Assembly: GCA_041748075.1 (NCBI GenBank)
Contig: JBGTDX010000155.1
Location: forward strand, 1 to 16,986
Source of the DNA: JBGSYJ01 sp041748075
GTDB taxonomy: Bacteria; Acidobacteriota; Thermoanaerobaculia; Gp7-AA8
DNA: 16,986 bases
Direction: 5' to 3'
This document shows positions 1-6,923 of this stretch, one piece after another. Position numbers and translations under genes: made by a program. Below the pieces are notes generated by a model. It saw only the letters and a program-made list of their open reading frames with translations. It was not told where the DNA came from and ran no database searches. Positions within the stretch are counted from its first letter, which is position 1. Each line of letters begins with the position of its first letter.

Positions 1-169
1 TCAGAACGGCCACCGGGTACGCGCCGATGAGAAGTCCATACAGCGACATGGTCGCCGAGCCCGCGAGGTTGAACAGCCGCAGCCGCACGATCGACCGCAT
101 CAGGAGCGAGGTCGCGATCAGAATCGAAGCGGCGTAACCAAGGATCTGGAGTCCGGAGATGTTGTCCAT
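1..169 (-). CDS. YgjV-like small inner-membrane protein (N-terminal part, cut by window edge)
   Basis: The minus-strand frame opens with ATG at 169 and stays open to base 1, giving the first 56 residues. They begin MDNISGLQILGYAASILIA and continue with a hydrophobic helix, a short basic RSIVRLRL turn, and a second hydrophobic stretch ending LIGAYPVAVL. This layout (helix, 'SLLM+SI+RLR', 'N+AGS...YGLLIGA+PVA+LN') is that of the YgjV-type integral membrane family of unknown function, usually about 80 or 160 residues with 2-4 or more helices. I see no strong Shine-Dalgarno sequence, although GGGGGAA-like purines lie just upstream of the ATG. The C-terminus and stop lie outside the window. The family assignment is from memory of the pattern; membrane location is directly supported by composition. 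Confidence 0.6.
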   Translation of the reverse strand, partial: MDNISGLQILGYAASILIATSLLMRSIVRLRLFNLAGSATMSLYGLLIGAYPVAVL

Positions 170-295
170 GGGGGAACGATATACGGGACCGGGGGTGAAG
201 GGTCATCCTTTGCTGAGCTCAGGTCACCCCGAGCGTCCGACTGCCTCGAGTCATTGTGGCGAGGAACGAGTGCGGACGCCCCGTCGTCGTGCTCT

Positions 296-323
296 CCCTC
301 TCCCCGCGAAGTCGGGGAGAGGG
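296..323. repeat. REP-like hairpin repeat, copy 1
   Basis: Perfect 10-bp stem CCCTCTCCCC (296-305) paired with GGGGAGAGGG (314-323) around an 8-base loop GCGAAGTC. The same stem recurs at 442-471 and 15996-16023 with different loops, so this is a dispersed intergenic palindrome rather than a single terminator. Confidence 0.8.
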
Positions 324-441
324 TGGCGCGCGGAATCCGCGCAGACATCAAGGGCTTGCGAGATAGCCGCGCGCCGGGAGAGGGGCGTTGGAGGCCTGCA
401 TCGACTCATGCCGGTCGGCTACATTTGAATTGCTTGCACGG

Positions 442-471
442 CCCCTCTCCCCGTTCACACGGGGAGAGGGG
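442..471. repeat. REP-like hairpin repeat, copy 2
   Basis: Perfect 11-bp stem CCCCTCTCCCC (442-452) with GGGGAGAGGGG (461-471), loop GTTCACAC. The loop is nearly the reverse complement of the loop of the copy at 15996 (GTGTGAAG), so those two copies are inverted with respect to each other. Confidence 0.8.
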
Positions 472-515
472 AATGCGGCCGTGGGCCGCACGATCGAAGC
501 GCAACGGCATCGCCA

Positions 516-543
516 CTCACAACCCACAACTCACAACTCACAA
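516..543. repeat. Four-unit heptamer tandem repeat (CTCACAA) over a stop codon
   Basis: Four consecutive 7-base units, CTCACAA, CCCACAA, CTCACAA and CTCACAA, run from 516 to 543. The stop codon (538-540, minus strand) of the NTPase-FGE gene lies inside the array and the last codons of that gene are read from it. Because 7 is not a multiple of 3, a change of unit number would shift the reading frame after the stop only, so the protein is protected unless units inside 541-543 change. Confidence 0.75.
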
Positions 544-2112
544 CCGGGCAGGCGGGAAGGGCGATTTCACAATCCGGAAGCCGACGTTGCCGACCCTGGG
601 GCCGGGATGATTGGTCAGGCGCGTGGTGCAACGGGTCACACGCGGCGCGTCGGACCAGCTTCCGCCGCGCAGCAATCGTCGCGCGCCGCGGGGCTCGTCA
701 ACCCATGCGGCGCCATCCGCCGGCGCGCCGTCGTAACTGTCGTGCCGGTCGTCTTCGACATACTCCCAGACGTTTCCGATCATGTCGTAGAGACCGAACA
801 GGTTCGGCGAACGGGTTCCCACTGCGTGCAGACGGCCGCCGCTGTTCCCCGTCCACCAGGCGATGGCGTCGAGGTCTCCGTAGCGCGGCTCGTCCGAGCC
901 TGCCCGGCAGGCGTACTCCCATTCGGCCTCGCTCGGAAGACGGCCGCCCGCCCATGAGGCGAAAGCGCGCGCATCCTCCCACGACACACCGACGACCGGC
1001 TGGTGGTCGTTGTTGAAGCGGGGATCGCCCCAGTACGCCGGTAGCCCTGCGCCGCGGTTCTCCGCGAGAAACTTCTCGTACTGCAGATTCGTGACGGCAG
1101 TGGCCGAGATCAGAAACGGACGAATCGTCACCTCATGCCGCGGGCCTTCGTCCCGCCACCGCCCCTCCTCATCCTCGGGGCTTCCCATCATGAACCTTCC
1201 CCGATCGATCCGCACGAAGCTCACGTCACTCGAGGCGGAGAGTGCGATAGCCGGGATCGATGGATCGCCCAGCATGGTCCACTCGCCTAGACCGTTCACC
1301 GCTCGCGACGACTCACCGAGCTCGCGTGCGATCTGCTGAAAACCCATCCGCGAATCGGGAAGCTCGCGATGGAGCGCCCATGATCGACAGAGAATCCGCA
1401 ACTGCCCCGGATAGCCCGACATGAATGCGCACTCACGGGAGCGGCGCATGCGGTCGAGCACAGACAGCAACTCGTCCGATTCGAGCTCGCGTTGCCGGCA
1501 ATGTTCGCGCGCGAGCCTTTCGCTCTGTTCGCGATTCATCGGCCGGATATGAAACTCCGCGAACAGTCCGCCGAGCGCAGCGGAGTCCCAGGCGCTATGG
1601 CGGCTGCCAACGATCCAGCGCGAGTCCCGATGCTGCTCCGCGGCGTTCCTGATCGATTCGATGAACCGCCTGCGGCTCTCCGCATCCTCGATCTCGTCGA
1701 ACCCGTCGATGATGAAAAGCTGATCCGAGGGCGATGCCATGCGCGAGGCGATTGCATCAGGATTGCCGTTTACGGGCGCTTCGATCTTCACAGGAGTCAA
1801 TCCTGGCGGCAAATGATGTCCCCTCGCGACCGCATCGAGGAAGGCGCTCTTGCCCGACCCCGCCTCTCCCAGCAGAATCGCTCCCCTCCGGTGCTGGCGC
1901 TCGGCCTCGAGGAGAATCCGCACGAGGGGCAGCTCGAATCCCGCGCTGGTGTGAACGAGCTCCGGCTTTTCGGGATCAGGCCACGAAAAGCCGGCCTCCC
2001 CCTGTCCGGGAAGGTAGAGGACAGCGGAGAGATCCTCGCGGACTTCGACTTCATTCTGCTGGTTCAAAAGGTCAGTTCTCCCGCAGCAGCGAATGCTACA
2101 CGAGAAGTGCAT
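538..2112 (-). CDS. STAND/NACHT-like NTPase fused to an FGE-sulfatase (SUMF1-type) domain
   Basis: 524 residues counted from the ATG at 2112. Domain one (about 60-270) is a P-loop NTPase with Walker A GEAGSGKS (82-89) and Walker B LFIIDGFDE (132-140), the acidic pattern of NACHT/STAND ATPases. Domain two (about 297-516) is an FGE-sulfatase fold: FVRIDRGRFMMGS, GVSWEDARAFASWAGGRLPSE, NLFGLYDMIGNVWEY, then RGGSW and GFRI at the C-terminus. Formylglycine-generating enzymes use paired cysteines just after RGGS; here that stretch reads SWSDAPRVTRC, so the usual pair is missing and sulfatase activation is unlikely. The domain may bind a ligand or do other chemistry. An alternative TTG start at 2067 has a well-placed GGGAGA upstream, which the ATG lacks, so the true protein may be 15 residues shorter. 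NACHT-FGE fusions suggest signalling or defence; the function is not established. Confidence 0.8.
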   Translation of the reverse strand: MHFSCSIRCCGRTDLLNQQNEVEVREDLSAVLYLPGQGEAGFSWPDPEKPELVHTSAGFELPLVRILLEAERQHRRGAILLGEAGSGKSAFLDAVARGHHLPPGLTPVKIEAPVNGNPDAIASRMASPSDQLFIIDGFDEIEDAESRRRFIESIRNAAEQHRDSRWIVGSRHSAWDSAALGGLFAEFHIRPMNREQSERLAREHCRQRELESDELLSVLDRMRRSRECAFMSGYPGQLRILCRSWALHRELPDSRMGFQQIARELGESSRAVNGLGEWTMLGDPSIPAIALSASSDVSFVRIDRGRFMMGSPEDEEGRWRDEGPRHEVTIRPFLISATAVTNLQYEKFLAENRGAGLPAYWGDPRFNNDHQPVVGVSWEDARAFASWAGGRLPSEAEWEYACRAGSDEPRYGDLDAIAWWTGNSGGRLHAVGTRSPNLFGLYDMIGNVWEYVEDDRHDSYDGAPADGAAWVDEPRGARRLLRGGSWSDAPRVTRCTTRLTNHPGPRVGNVGFRIVKSPFPPARL

Positions 2113-2731
2113 GACATTGATCCCGGATCGTCGATCCAGGTGTCGTACATCACAACAAAACGATCATTTCCTGTTCACTCCTGTAGCGACCGCCTTCGCG
2201 GCCGCCTGGATTCCTGCCTGGATCGATCGACCCCAGGCAATGGCGTCAACTTAAGGCACGAAGTGTCATCCTGAGAGGAGCGAGCCTGTGTCAAAACGCG
2301 AGACTGTGTCATCCCGAGCGTCGAGCGAGGGATCTGGGTGGGGGCCTTTTGCTAGAGAATCATCGATCTACCTGCATTTCTCAATCGATAGACCGCCGCC
2401 CAGATCCCTCGCTCGACGCTCGGGATGACACTTCGGTAGTTGTCACACAGTCTCACGCTCAGGATGACGCTTGGTCCCGCGAAGGCCCTAAGTTGACGCC
2501 ATTGGGGCGGAGCCCGGGGTATTTCGTGGCGCAAAATCTTGTGCGGCCGCGAAGGCGGCCGCTCCAGGGAATCGCAAAGCGCAGTCCCTGCCACATGAAC
2601 CATTTCCCGCCGATCCCGCACGCAATGGAGAAATCCGTTAAAATCGAAGACTTCCAGACCTCAATGAGCGATGTGTCGTTCCGAATGCGCCCCGGCGCGC
2701 CGGGGCAGCGTCAATGGAGGAGTCCGATCCA
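2113..2731. other. Intergenic region dominated by a long inverted repeat
   Basis: About 620 bases between the divergent NTPase-FGE gene and the monooxygenase operon. I find no credible gene. From 2190 to 2558 it is an imperfect nested inverted repeat (described separately). The segment 2560-2731 should hold the promoter of the five-gene operon; a TAAAAT at 2639-2644 could be a -10 element but I see no convincing -35 at the right distance. The ribosome-binding site GGAGGAG for the first gene is at 2716-2722. Confidence 0.7.
2190..2558. repeat. Long mosaic inverted repeat (about 370 bp, 60-base loop)
   Basis: Matching arm blocks, outer to inner: 2190-2205 with 2543-2558 (CCGCCTTCGCGGCCGC, 16/16), 2238-2253 with 2489-2504 (CAATGGCGTCAACTTA, 16/16), 2265-2275 with 2458-2468 (GTCATCCTGAG), 2300-2309 with 2445-2454 (GAGACTGTGT), and 2307-2338 with 2399-2430 (a perfect 32-bp block containing GTCATCCCGAGCG). 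Unpaired segments separate the blocks, and 2339-2398 is the central loop. No transposase is present. It resembles the GTCATCCTGAGCG-type dispersed intergenic repeats I associate with Acidobacteriota, here present as a head-to-head pair; it could be a non-autonomous element. Confidence 0.85.
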
Positions 2732-3838
2732 ATGCGAGGCAGCGTGGTCATCCTGGGAGCCGGCGTCGCCGGACTGGCGGCTGCGGTCGCGCTGCGTCGA
2801 GCGGAGTTCGAGGTCAGAGTGTGGGAGCAGGCCCCGGGACCGTCCCGATCGGGGATGGGGTTCCTGCTGATGGAGAACGGCGTCGCCGCGCTCTCCAGAC
2901 TCGGCCTCGCCGAGCGCGCAGCCTCCCGATCAGTCATCGCCAACGGCTCTCGCATCATGCATCCGGATGGAACGATCGTCGAAGAGCGATCGTTTGCACC
3001 ACACATGGGAATGGCGCGATCGTCACTGATCGATCTCCTGCTGGACGAACTGCCCGACGGCGTGGTCGACTACTCCCACGAATCGCCGGGGAGCGACCCG
3101 GACGAGACGAACCCTTTCGTTCGATCCGGAGCGGAGGCCGATCTGTACATCGGCGCGGACGGCCAGCGATCTCTCGTCCGGGACTGGGTGGCCCCGGGTC
3201 ACGGCGCGCGGCACGGTCATGTCGCCGAACTGATCTCGAACGTCACCGCGCCCGACATCGTCGCGAAGCTCGGCTCGACGCTGCTTCGGTTCAGACATCC
3301 CGACGGCGGACTCGGAGCCGGCATCGTTCCGACCTCGAAAGAAACTCTCGTCTGGTACGTCACGCACGACACGCGCAGATGGATTGTCGATGACGACGCC
3401 GCAAGCAGGCGGGCACTCGCAGAGAAAGTGGCGCACTGGCCATGGCCACTGCCGGAACTGATCGCGCGGACCGCATTCGACGACTCGTATGTGTGGCGGA
3501 CTGCGGATATGGATCCGCTCGATCGTCTGTTCCGCAACAACGTGGTGCTTGTAGGTGACGCCGCGCACCCTCTGCTGCCGTTCAGCACACAGGGAGTCAA
3601 CTCCGCGCTCGTCGACGCTGTGACGCTGGCAGATGCGCTGGAGAGTTCCTCGATCTGCGACGCCACGCTCAGCGGATGGAGCAGAAAGCGAGTGCGCATC
3701 ACGAAGGTGTACCTCGACTATGGGCGCGCGCGCGCATCGGCGTTCCTCGAACCCGCCGCATTTCCGGCAGATCCGCCGTTTCCCGAATCTGCAGGAAGAC
3801 TCGATCTCGCGGCGCTAACGCAACCACAGGAGACTTGA
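2732..3838 (+). CDS. FAD-dependent monooxygenase (PHBH-fold, class A flavoprotein type)
   Basis: 368 residues. The N-terminal Rossmann fold has VVILGAGVAG (residues 5-14), followed by VWEQA, whose E32 should bind the FAD ribose. R96 in MARSSLID is the usual arginine of this family. The DG motif is GADGQRSLVR (141-150) and the GD motif is NVVLVGDAAHPLLPFSTQG (270-288). All three fingerprints of aromatic-hydroxylase-like flavoprotein monooxygenases are present, and the length is normal. An ATG six codons upstream (2714) lacks a ribosome-binding site, whereas GGAGGAG at 2716-2722 lies 9 bases before the ATG at 2732, so I chose that start. It is the first gene of a five-gene operon; its TGA overlaps the next start as TGATG. 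The substrate is unknown; in this setting it may oxidise a nitrogen, sulfur or ring carbon of a gamma-glutamyl intermediate. Confidence 0.85.
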   Translation: MRGSVVILGAGVAGLAAAVALRRAEFEVRVWEQAPGPSRSGMGFLLMENGVAALSRLGLAERAASRSVIANGSRIMHPDGTIVEERSFAPHMGMARSSLIDLLLDELPDGVVDYSHESPGSDPDETNPFVRSGAEADLYIGADGQRSLVRDWVAPGHGARHGHVAELISNVTAPDIVAKLGSTLLRFRHPDGGLGAGIVPTSKETLVWYVTHDTRRWIVDDDAASRRALAEKVAHWPWPLPELIARTAFDDSYVWRTADMDPLDRLFRNNVVLVGDAAHPLLPFSTQGVNSALVDAVTLADALESSSICDATLSGWSRKRVRITKVYLDYGRARASAFLEPAAFPADPPFPESAGRLDLAALTQPQET

Positions 3839-5025
3839 TGCTTTACGACGACTGGTTCCGGGACGAGAACGTGAACATGCCGGCGCTCCGGCAACGTGCA
3901 TTCAACATGCGTTGGGCTCAGCAGCCGGAGGATGTCCTCGTGCTCACGGCCGCCGATTCCGATTTTCCGATCGCTCCCGAGATCCGGAAGGGAATGCAGG
4001 AGTACCTCGAAGAGGGCGTGCTTTCATACGGCCCGGCCGAGGGACTTCCTTCATTCCGAAACGCCGTCTCGAAGATGATGAACGAGCATCGGAGGATCGC
4101 ATGCACGCCCGAGATGGTTCTCGCGGCCGATTCGGCGGCTTCCGCCATGTTCGTCATGGCGAAGTACGCGCTGCGTCCGGGCGACGAAGCGATCGTGTTC
4201 GATCCTGTCGACTTCCTCTTTCAGGCGTCGACGGAAGCAGCGGGAGGGAAGGCGCTTCTCAGTCCGATCGACACGAAAACGGGAGCAATCGACATCGAAG
4301 GCGTGAGAAGGATGATCACACCGCGGACGAAGATGCTCGGTCTCTGCAATCCCCACAACCCTCTCGGACTCGTCATCTCCGAGGACGATCTCCGTGCTCT
4401 CGGAGAGATCGCCGTCGAGCACGATCTCTGGATCATGAACGACGAGATCTGGTCCGACATCGTCTTCGAGCCGCGACGGTTCGTCAGCATCGCATCGCTC
4501 TCTCCCGAAATCGCCGCCCGCACGATCACTGTCTACGGCTTCTCGAAGAACTTCGGCCTCTCCGGACTTCGCATCGGCTGTCTCGTCGCGCCATCACTCG
4601 AGGTCTTCGAAGGATTGATCGAGGCCTCGACTGCGCGGACGACCGCATGGGGCGCTGCGACGCTCTCGCAGGTCGGAGCGCAGCTCGCCCTCGAACGCGG
4701 CCGCCCGTTTCTCGAAGCATTTCTCCGCCACCTGACGAAAGTCAGGGACTACGCCGTCGAGCGATTGAACCGGATGCCCGGCGTGAGCTGCAGAACGCCG
4801 GACGGGACGTACCTGCTGTTTCCCGACATCTCGGCGCACGGGATGAGCAGCATCGAGATGGCCGGCTATCTGCTCGAGAGGGCACGCGTGGCTGTGGTAC
4901 CCGGCGCCGCGCGCTGGTTCGGTCCGGCAGCCGAGGGACACATCAGGATCGCCTTCCCCACGTCCATGAAGATCATCAGCGAGTCTCTCGATCGTATCGA
5001 GCACGCGCTGCAGGAGCGGAGCTGA
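3838..5025 (+). CDS. Fold-type I PLP-dependent aminotransferase / C-S lyase-like enzyme
   Basis: 395 residues. The PLP lysine is K237 in YGFSKNFGLSGLRIG; N174 in NPHNPLG and D202 in NDEIWSDIVF make the standard cofactor contacts; R370 in GHIRIAF is the carboxylate-binding arginine. The N-terminal part ADSDFPIAPEIRKGM and the GVLSYGPAEG loop resemble both class I/II aminotransferases and the MalY/PatB group of beta C-S lyases. An in-frame reading 54 codons longer exists but would lie inside the monooxygenase gene; the ATG at 3838 shares its A with the upstream TGA and is preceded by AGGAGA, indicating translational coupling. In ergothioneine synthesis the last enzyme, EgtE, is a PLP C-S lyase, so a lyase role is possible, but an ordinary transaminase cannot be excluded. 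Confidence 0.85.
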   Translation: MLYDDWFRDENVNMPALRQRAFNMRWAQQPEDVLVLTAADSDFPIAPEIRKGMQEYLEEGVLSYGPAEGLPSFRNAVSKMMNEHRRIACTPEMVLAADSAASAMFVMAKYALRPGDEAIVFDPVDFLFQASTEAAGGKALLSPIDTKTGAIDIEGVRRMITPRTKMLGLCNPHNPLGLVISEDDLRALGEIAVEHDLWIMNDEIWSDIVFEPRRFVSIASLSPEIAARTITVYGFSKNFGLSGLRIGCLVAPSLEVFEGLIEASTARTTAWGAATLSQVGAQLALERGRPFLEAFLRHLTKVRDYAVERLNRMPGVSCRTPDGTYLLFPDISAHGMSSIEMAGYLLERARVAVVPGAARWFGPAAEGHIRIAFPTSMKIISESLDRIEHALQERS

Positions 5026-5034
5026 GAGACGAGC

Positions 5035-5952
5035 ATGTGCCGCGTTGTCAGCTACCTCGGAACGCCCCTTTCGCTCAATACGCTTCTGTATGAGTCGGAC
5101 AGCTCGCTCGTCAGGCAGGCCTACGACCCGAGCATCATGGCCGTCCTGAATCTTGCGGGGTTCGGAGTGGCCGCGTGGCGGTCGGCGGAGGAGCATGAGG
5201 AGGCGCTTCTTTACAAAGATCCCGGCCTGCCGATGTTCGATCGCAATCTGATGTCGCTGGCACGGACCTACCATGGCAGCTGCATCGTTGCACACGTGCG
5301 CGGCGCGAACTACTTCGAAGCCGGTTCCGCCGACGTCGGACGAAGCAACCTCCATCCGTTCCGATTCCCCGGGTCGCGGCTGACGCTCGCCCACAACGGA
5401 GGTCTCCACCGCTTCGCGGAGATGAAGTACGACCTCCTTCCGTTCATCCGTCCCGAACTCGCATCGAAGATCGAGGGGACGACCGACAGCGAATGGATTT
5501 ATGCGCTGGTCCTCTCACAGATCGACGGTCCCGATCATGACCTTGAGCCGGAAGAGATCGGGGACGCGGTTTTCGCGGCTCTGAAGATCATCCGCGACGT
5601 GCGCACACGCCGCGGGATCGATCTCTCTTCCGGAGTGAACCTCTTCGTCACCGATGGGCGCAGCCTCATCGCCACACGATTTACCTATGACTTCGGCTGC
5701 TACGCCGGGTTGATCAGCGAGAGCACCCGGATCTTTCATTCGCTCTGGTACACGACGGGACGCGATTACGGCCTTCATGCCGGCGACTGGCAGATGATCG
5801 GAGCAGTCGAGGAGGCCGATTCGATCCTCATTGCGTCGGAGCCGCTGACGCATGACGTCTCCAAATGGATCGAAGTGCCGGAATACACGCTGCTGACCGT
5901 CAGCAGGGGCGACGGCCGGATCTCGATTCATGCAACCGATGTGGACGTGTGA
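5035..5952 (+). CDS. Class II glutamine amidotransferase-like hydrolase (EgtC/YafJ type)
   Basis: 305 residues. After loss of Met1 the N-terminal nucleophile is Cys2 in MCRVVSYLGTP. The gamma-glutamyl pocket looks intact: R89 in IVAHVRGAN, N121-G122 in LAHNGGLHRF, and D151 in TTDSEW. There is no attached synthase domain, so the protein is a stand-alone amidohydrolase like EgtC, which removes the gamma-glutamyl group in ergothioneine synthesis. One oddity: the family motif N-DGFG(V/I) reads NLAGFGVAAW, so the usual aspartate is absent. It starts 9 bases after the PLP gene, and its stop overlaps the next start (GTGA). Because a GCS2-type glutamate ligase ends the same operon, removal of a gamma-glutamyl group added earlier is the most economical role; the substrate is not shown by sequence. 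Confidence 0.85.
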   Translation: MCRVVSYLGTPLSLNTLLYESDSSLVRQAYDPSIMAVLNLAGFGVAAWRSAEEHEEALLYKDPGLPMFDRNLMSLARTYHGSCIVAHVRGANYFEAGSADVGRSNLHPFRFPGSRLTLAHNGGLHRFAEMKYDLLPFIRPELASKIEGTTDSEWIYALVLSQIDGPDHDLEPEEIGDAVFAALKIIRDVRTRRGIDLSSGVNLFVTDGRSLIATRFTYDFGCYAGLISESTRIFHSLWYTTGRDYGLHAGDWQMIGAVEEADSILIASEPLTHDVSKWIEVPEYTLLTVSRGDGRISIHATDVDV

Positions 5953-6923
5953 TCGTGACGCTCGATACTGCAGACTTCTTCGCACGACTTCCCCTCTTTG
6001 CCGGCCTCTCGGCTGAAGAGCTGAAGGAGATGACGTGGACCGCGCGGCCGTTCCAGCTCGCGGCCGGGGAGATTCTGTGCAGGCAGGGCGAGCCTGCGGA
6101 GGAGATGTTCGCGATCCGCGACGGCTCGGTGCAGCTTTCCATCGCGATCGCAGGATCGGGAGAGAGTCCAATCGCGACGCTGCGCTCCGGCTCGATCTTC
6201 GGGGAGATGGCGCTCGTCAGCCTCGGACAGAGAACCGCGACGGCAACATCTCTCGAACCGACGAGCGGCTACGCGCTGCACCGGAAGGCGTTCGAGGTGC
6301 TGCATGCCGCGTATCGCCCCAGCGCCGCGAAGGTTCTGCGCGAGCTGGCTTCCATCATCAGCGAACGGATCGCGAGCAGCAATCAGTCGAATTCTTCCAT
6401 CCCCCCTCGAGAAGAGCCGCCACCCGATCTCTCCCCCTTCCGTCATCCCGCGAGCGATCTCGATATCGAGAACCTTCGGCGGCTTCCGGGTACCGAGGAT
6501 TTTCACCCGGAGGAGATCTCGGCGCTGCTCGCCGAGTTCAACAAGCTTCTCGTGCCCAAGGGGACAGTGCTCTTCCGGGAAGGAGATGCACCTGGCTCGT
6601 CCTTCATCACCATACGGGGAGCCGTCGAGCTCTACAGTGATTACGACGGCCGGCGTGAAAAGCTCGCGCTGCAGGGACCGGGCAGCATATTCGGAGAGGC
6701 CGGCCTGTTCTCGAACCGGCATCGCAGTGCGACCGGTTGGGCCAGGGAGAGCTCGATTCTCCTGGAGATCGACCGGCCGACGTTCGACCGACTGTTCGAA
6801 AGCAACTCGATCGTCGCCTTCAAGTTTTTTGATGCTGCCGTCAAAGGGCTCATCGAGCTGATGCGACGCGCCGTCGCCAGAAAAGCATGGTTCGAAACGG
6901 AGAGACGAGGACTTCTGTCATGA
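5949..6923 (+). CDS. Tandem cyclic-nucleotide-binding-domain protein without output domain
   Basis: 324 residues from a GTG at 5949 that overlaps the previous stop (GTGA); a GTG two codons later is an alternative start. Domain A (about 9-135) begins FFARLPLFAGLSAEELKEM and carries the phosphate-binding cassette SIFGEMALVSLGQRTATATS (82-101). A proline/serine-rich linker (145-170) follows. Domain B (about 185-300) has KGTVLFREGDAPGSSFITIRG and cassette SIFGEAGLFSNRHRSATGWA (246-265). Both are CAP_ED-type folds. The cassette A sequence GEMAL...RTAT is close to the cNMP consensus; B is more degenerate. No helix-turn-helix, kinase, cyclase or membrane segment is present, so it is not a typical CRP regulator. 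It may bind a nucleotide or another ligand and act on operon partners. Its stop overlaps the next gene as ATGA. Confidence 0.8.
   Translation: MIVTLDTADFFARLPLFAGLSAEELKEMTWTARPFQLAAGEILCRQGEPAEEMFAIRDGSVQLSIAIAGSGESPIATLRSGSIFGEMALVSLGQRTATATSLEPTSGYALHRKAFEVLHAAYRPSAAKVLRELASIISERIASSNQSNSSIPPREEPPPDLSPFRHPASDLDIENLRRLPGTEDFHPEEISALLAEFNKLLVPKGTVLFREGDAPGSSFITIRGAVELYSDYDGRREKLALQGPGSIFGEAGLFSNRHRSATGWARESSILLEIDRPTFDRLFESNSIVAFKFFDAAVKGLIELMRRAVARKAWFETERRGLLS

Larger units (their letters stand above)
170..537. other. Gene-poor spacer with palindromic repeats
   Basis: This 368-base gap between the YgjV-like start and the stop of the NTPase-FGE gene holds no credible coding frame; the open frames through it are proline/arginine-rich and lack ribosome-binding sites. 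It holds two copies of a CCCTCTCCCC/GGGGAGAGGG hairpin (296-323 and 442-471), a degenerate GGTCACCCCGAGCG segment near 214-227 related to the GTCATCCCGAG blocks at about 2310, and a heptamer tandem repeat at its right end. The hairpins lie beyond the stop of the minus-strand NTPase gene and could end its transcript, but they lack a T-tract. Confidence 0.7.

Noticed and set aside
516..543. CRISPR-like array
   Set aside because: Units are 7 bases without spacers; it is a simple tandem repeat.
538..700. Diversity-generating-retroelement variable region at the end of the FGE-sulfatase domain (RGGSW...GFRI layout)
   Set aside because: The layout is generic to FGE-sulfatase domains, and no reverse transcriptase or adenine-rich template copy is visible in the window.
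159..957. Overlapping plus-strand frames at the left end
   Set aside because: They are low-complexity, arginine/proline-rich readings across repeats and antisense to the NTPase-FGE gene.
538..2112. FGE-sulfatase protein as EgtB of the neighbouring ergothioneine-like operon
   Set aside because: It is on the other strand, carries a NACHT-like NTPase instead of a DinB domain, and lacks the HX3HXE iron-binding pattern of EgtB.
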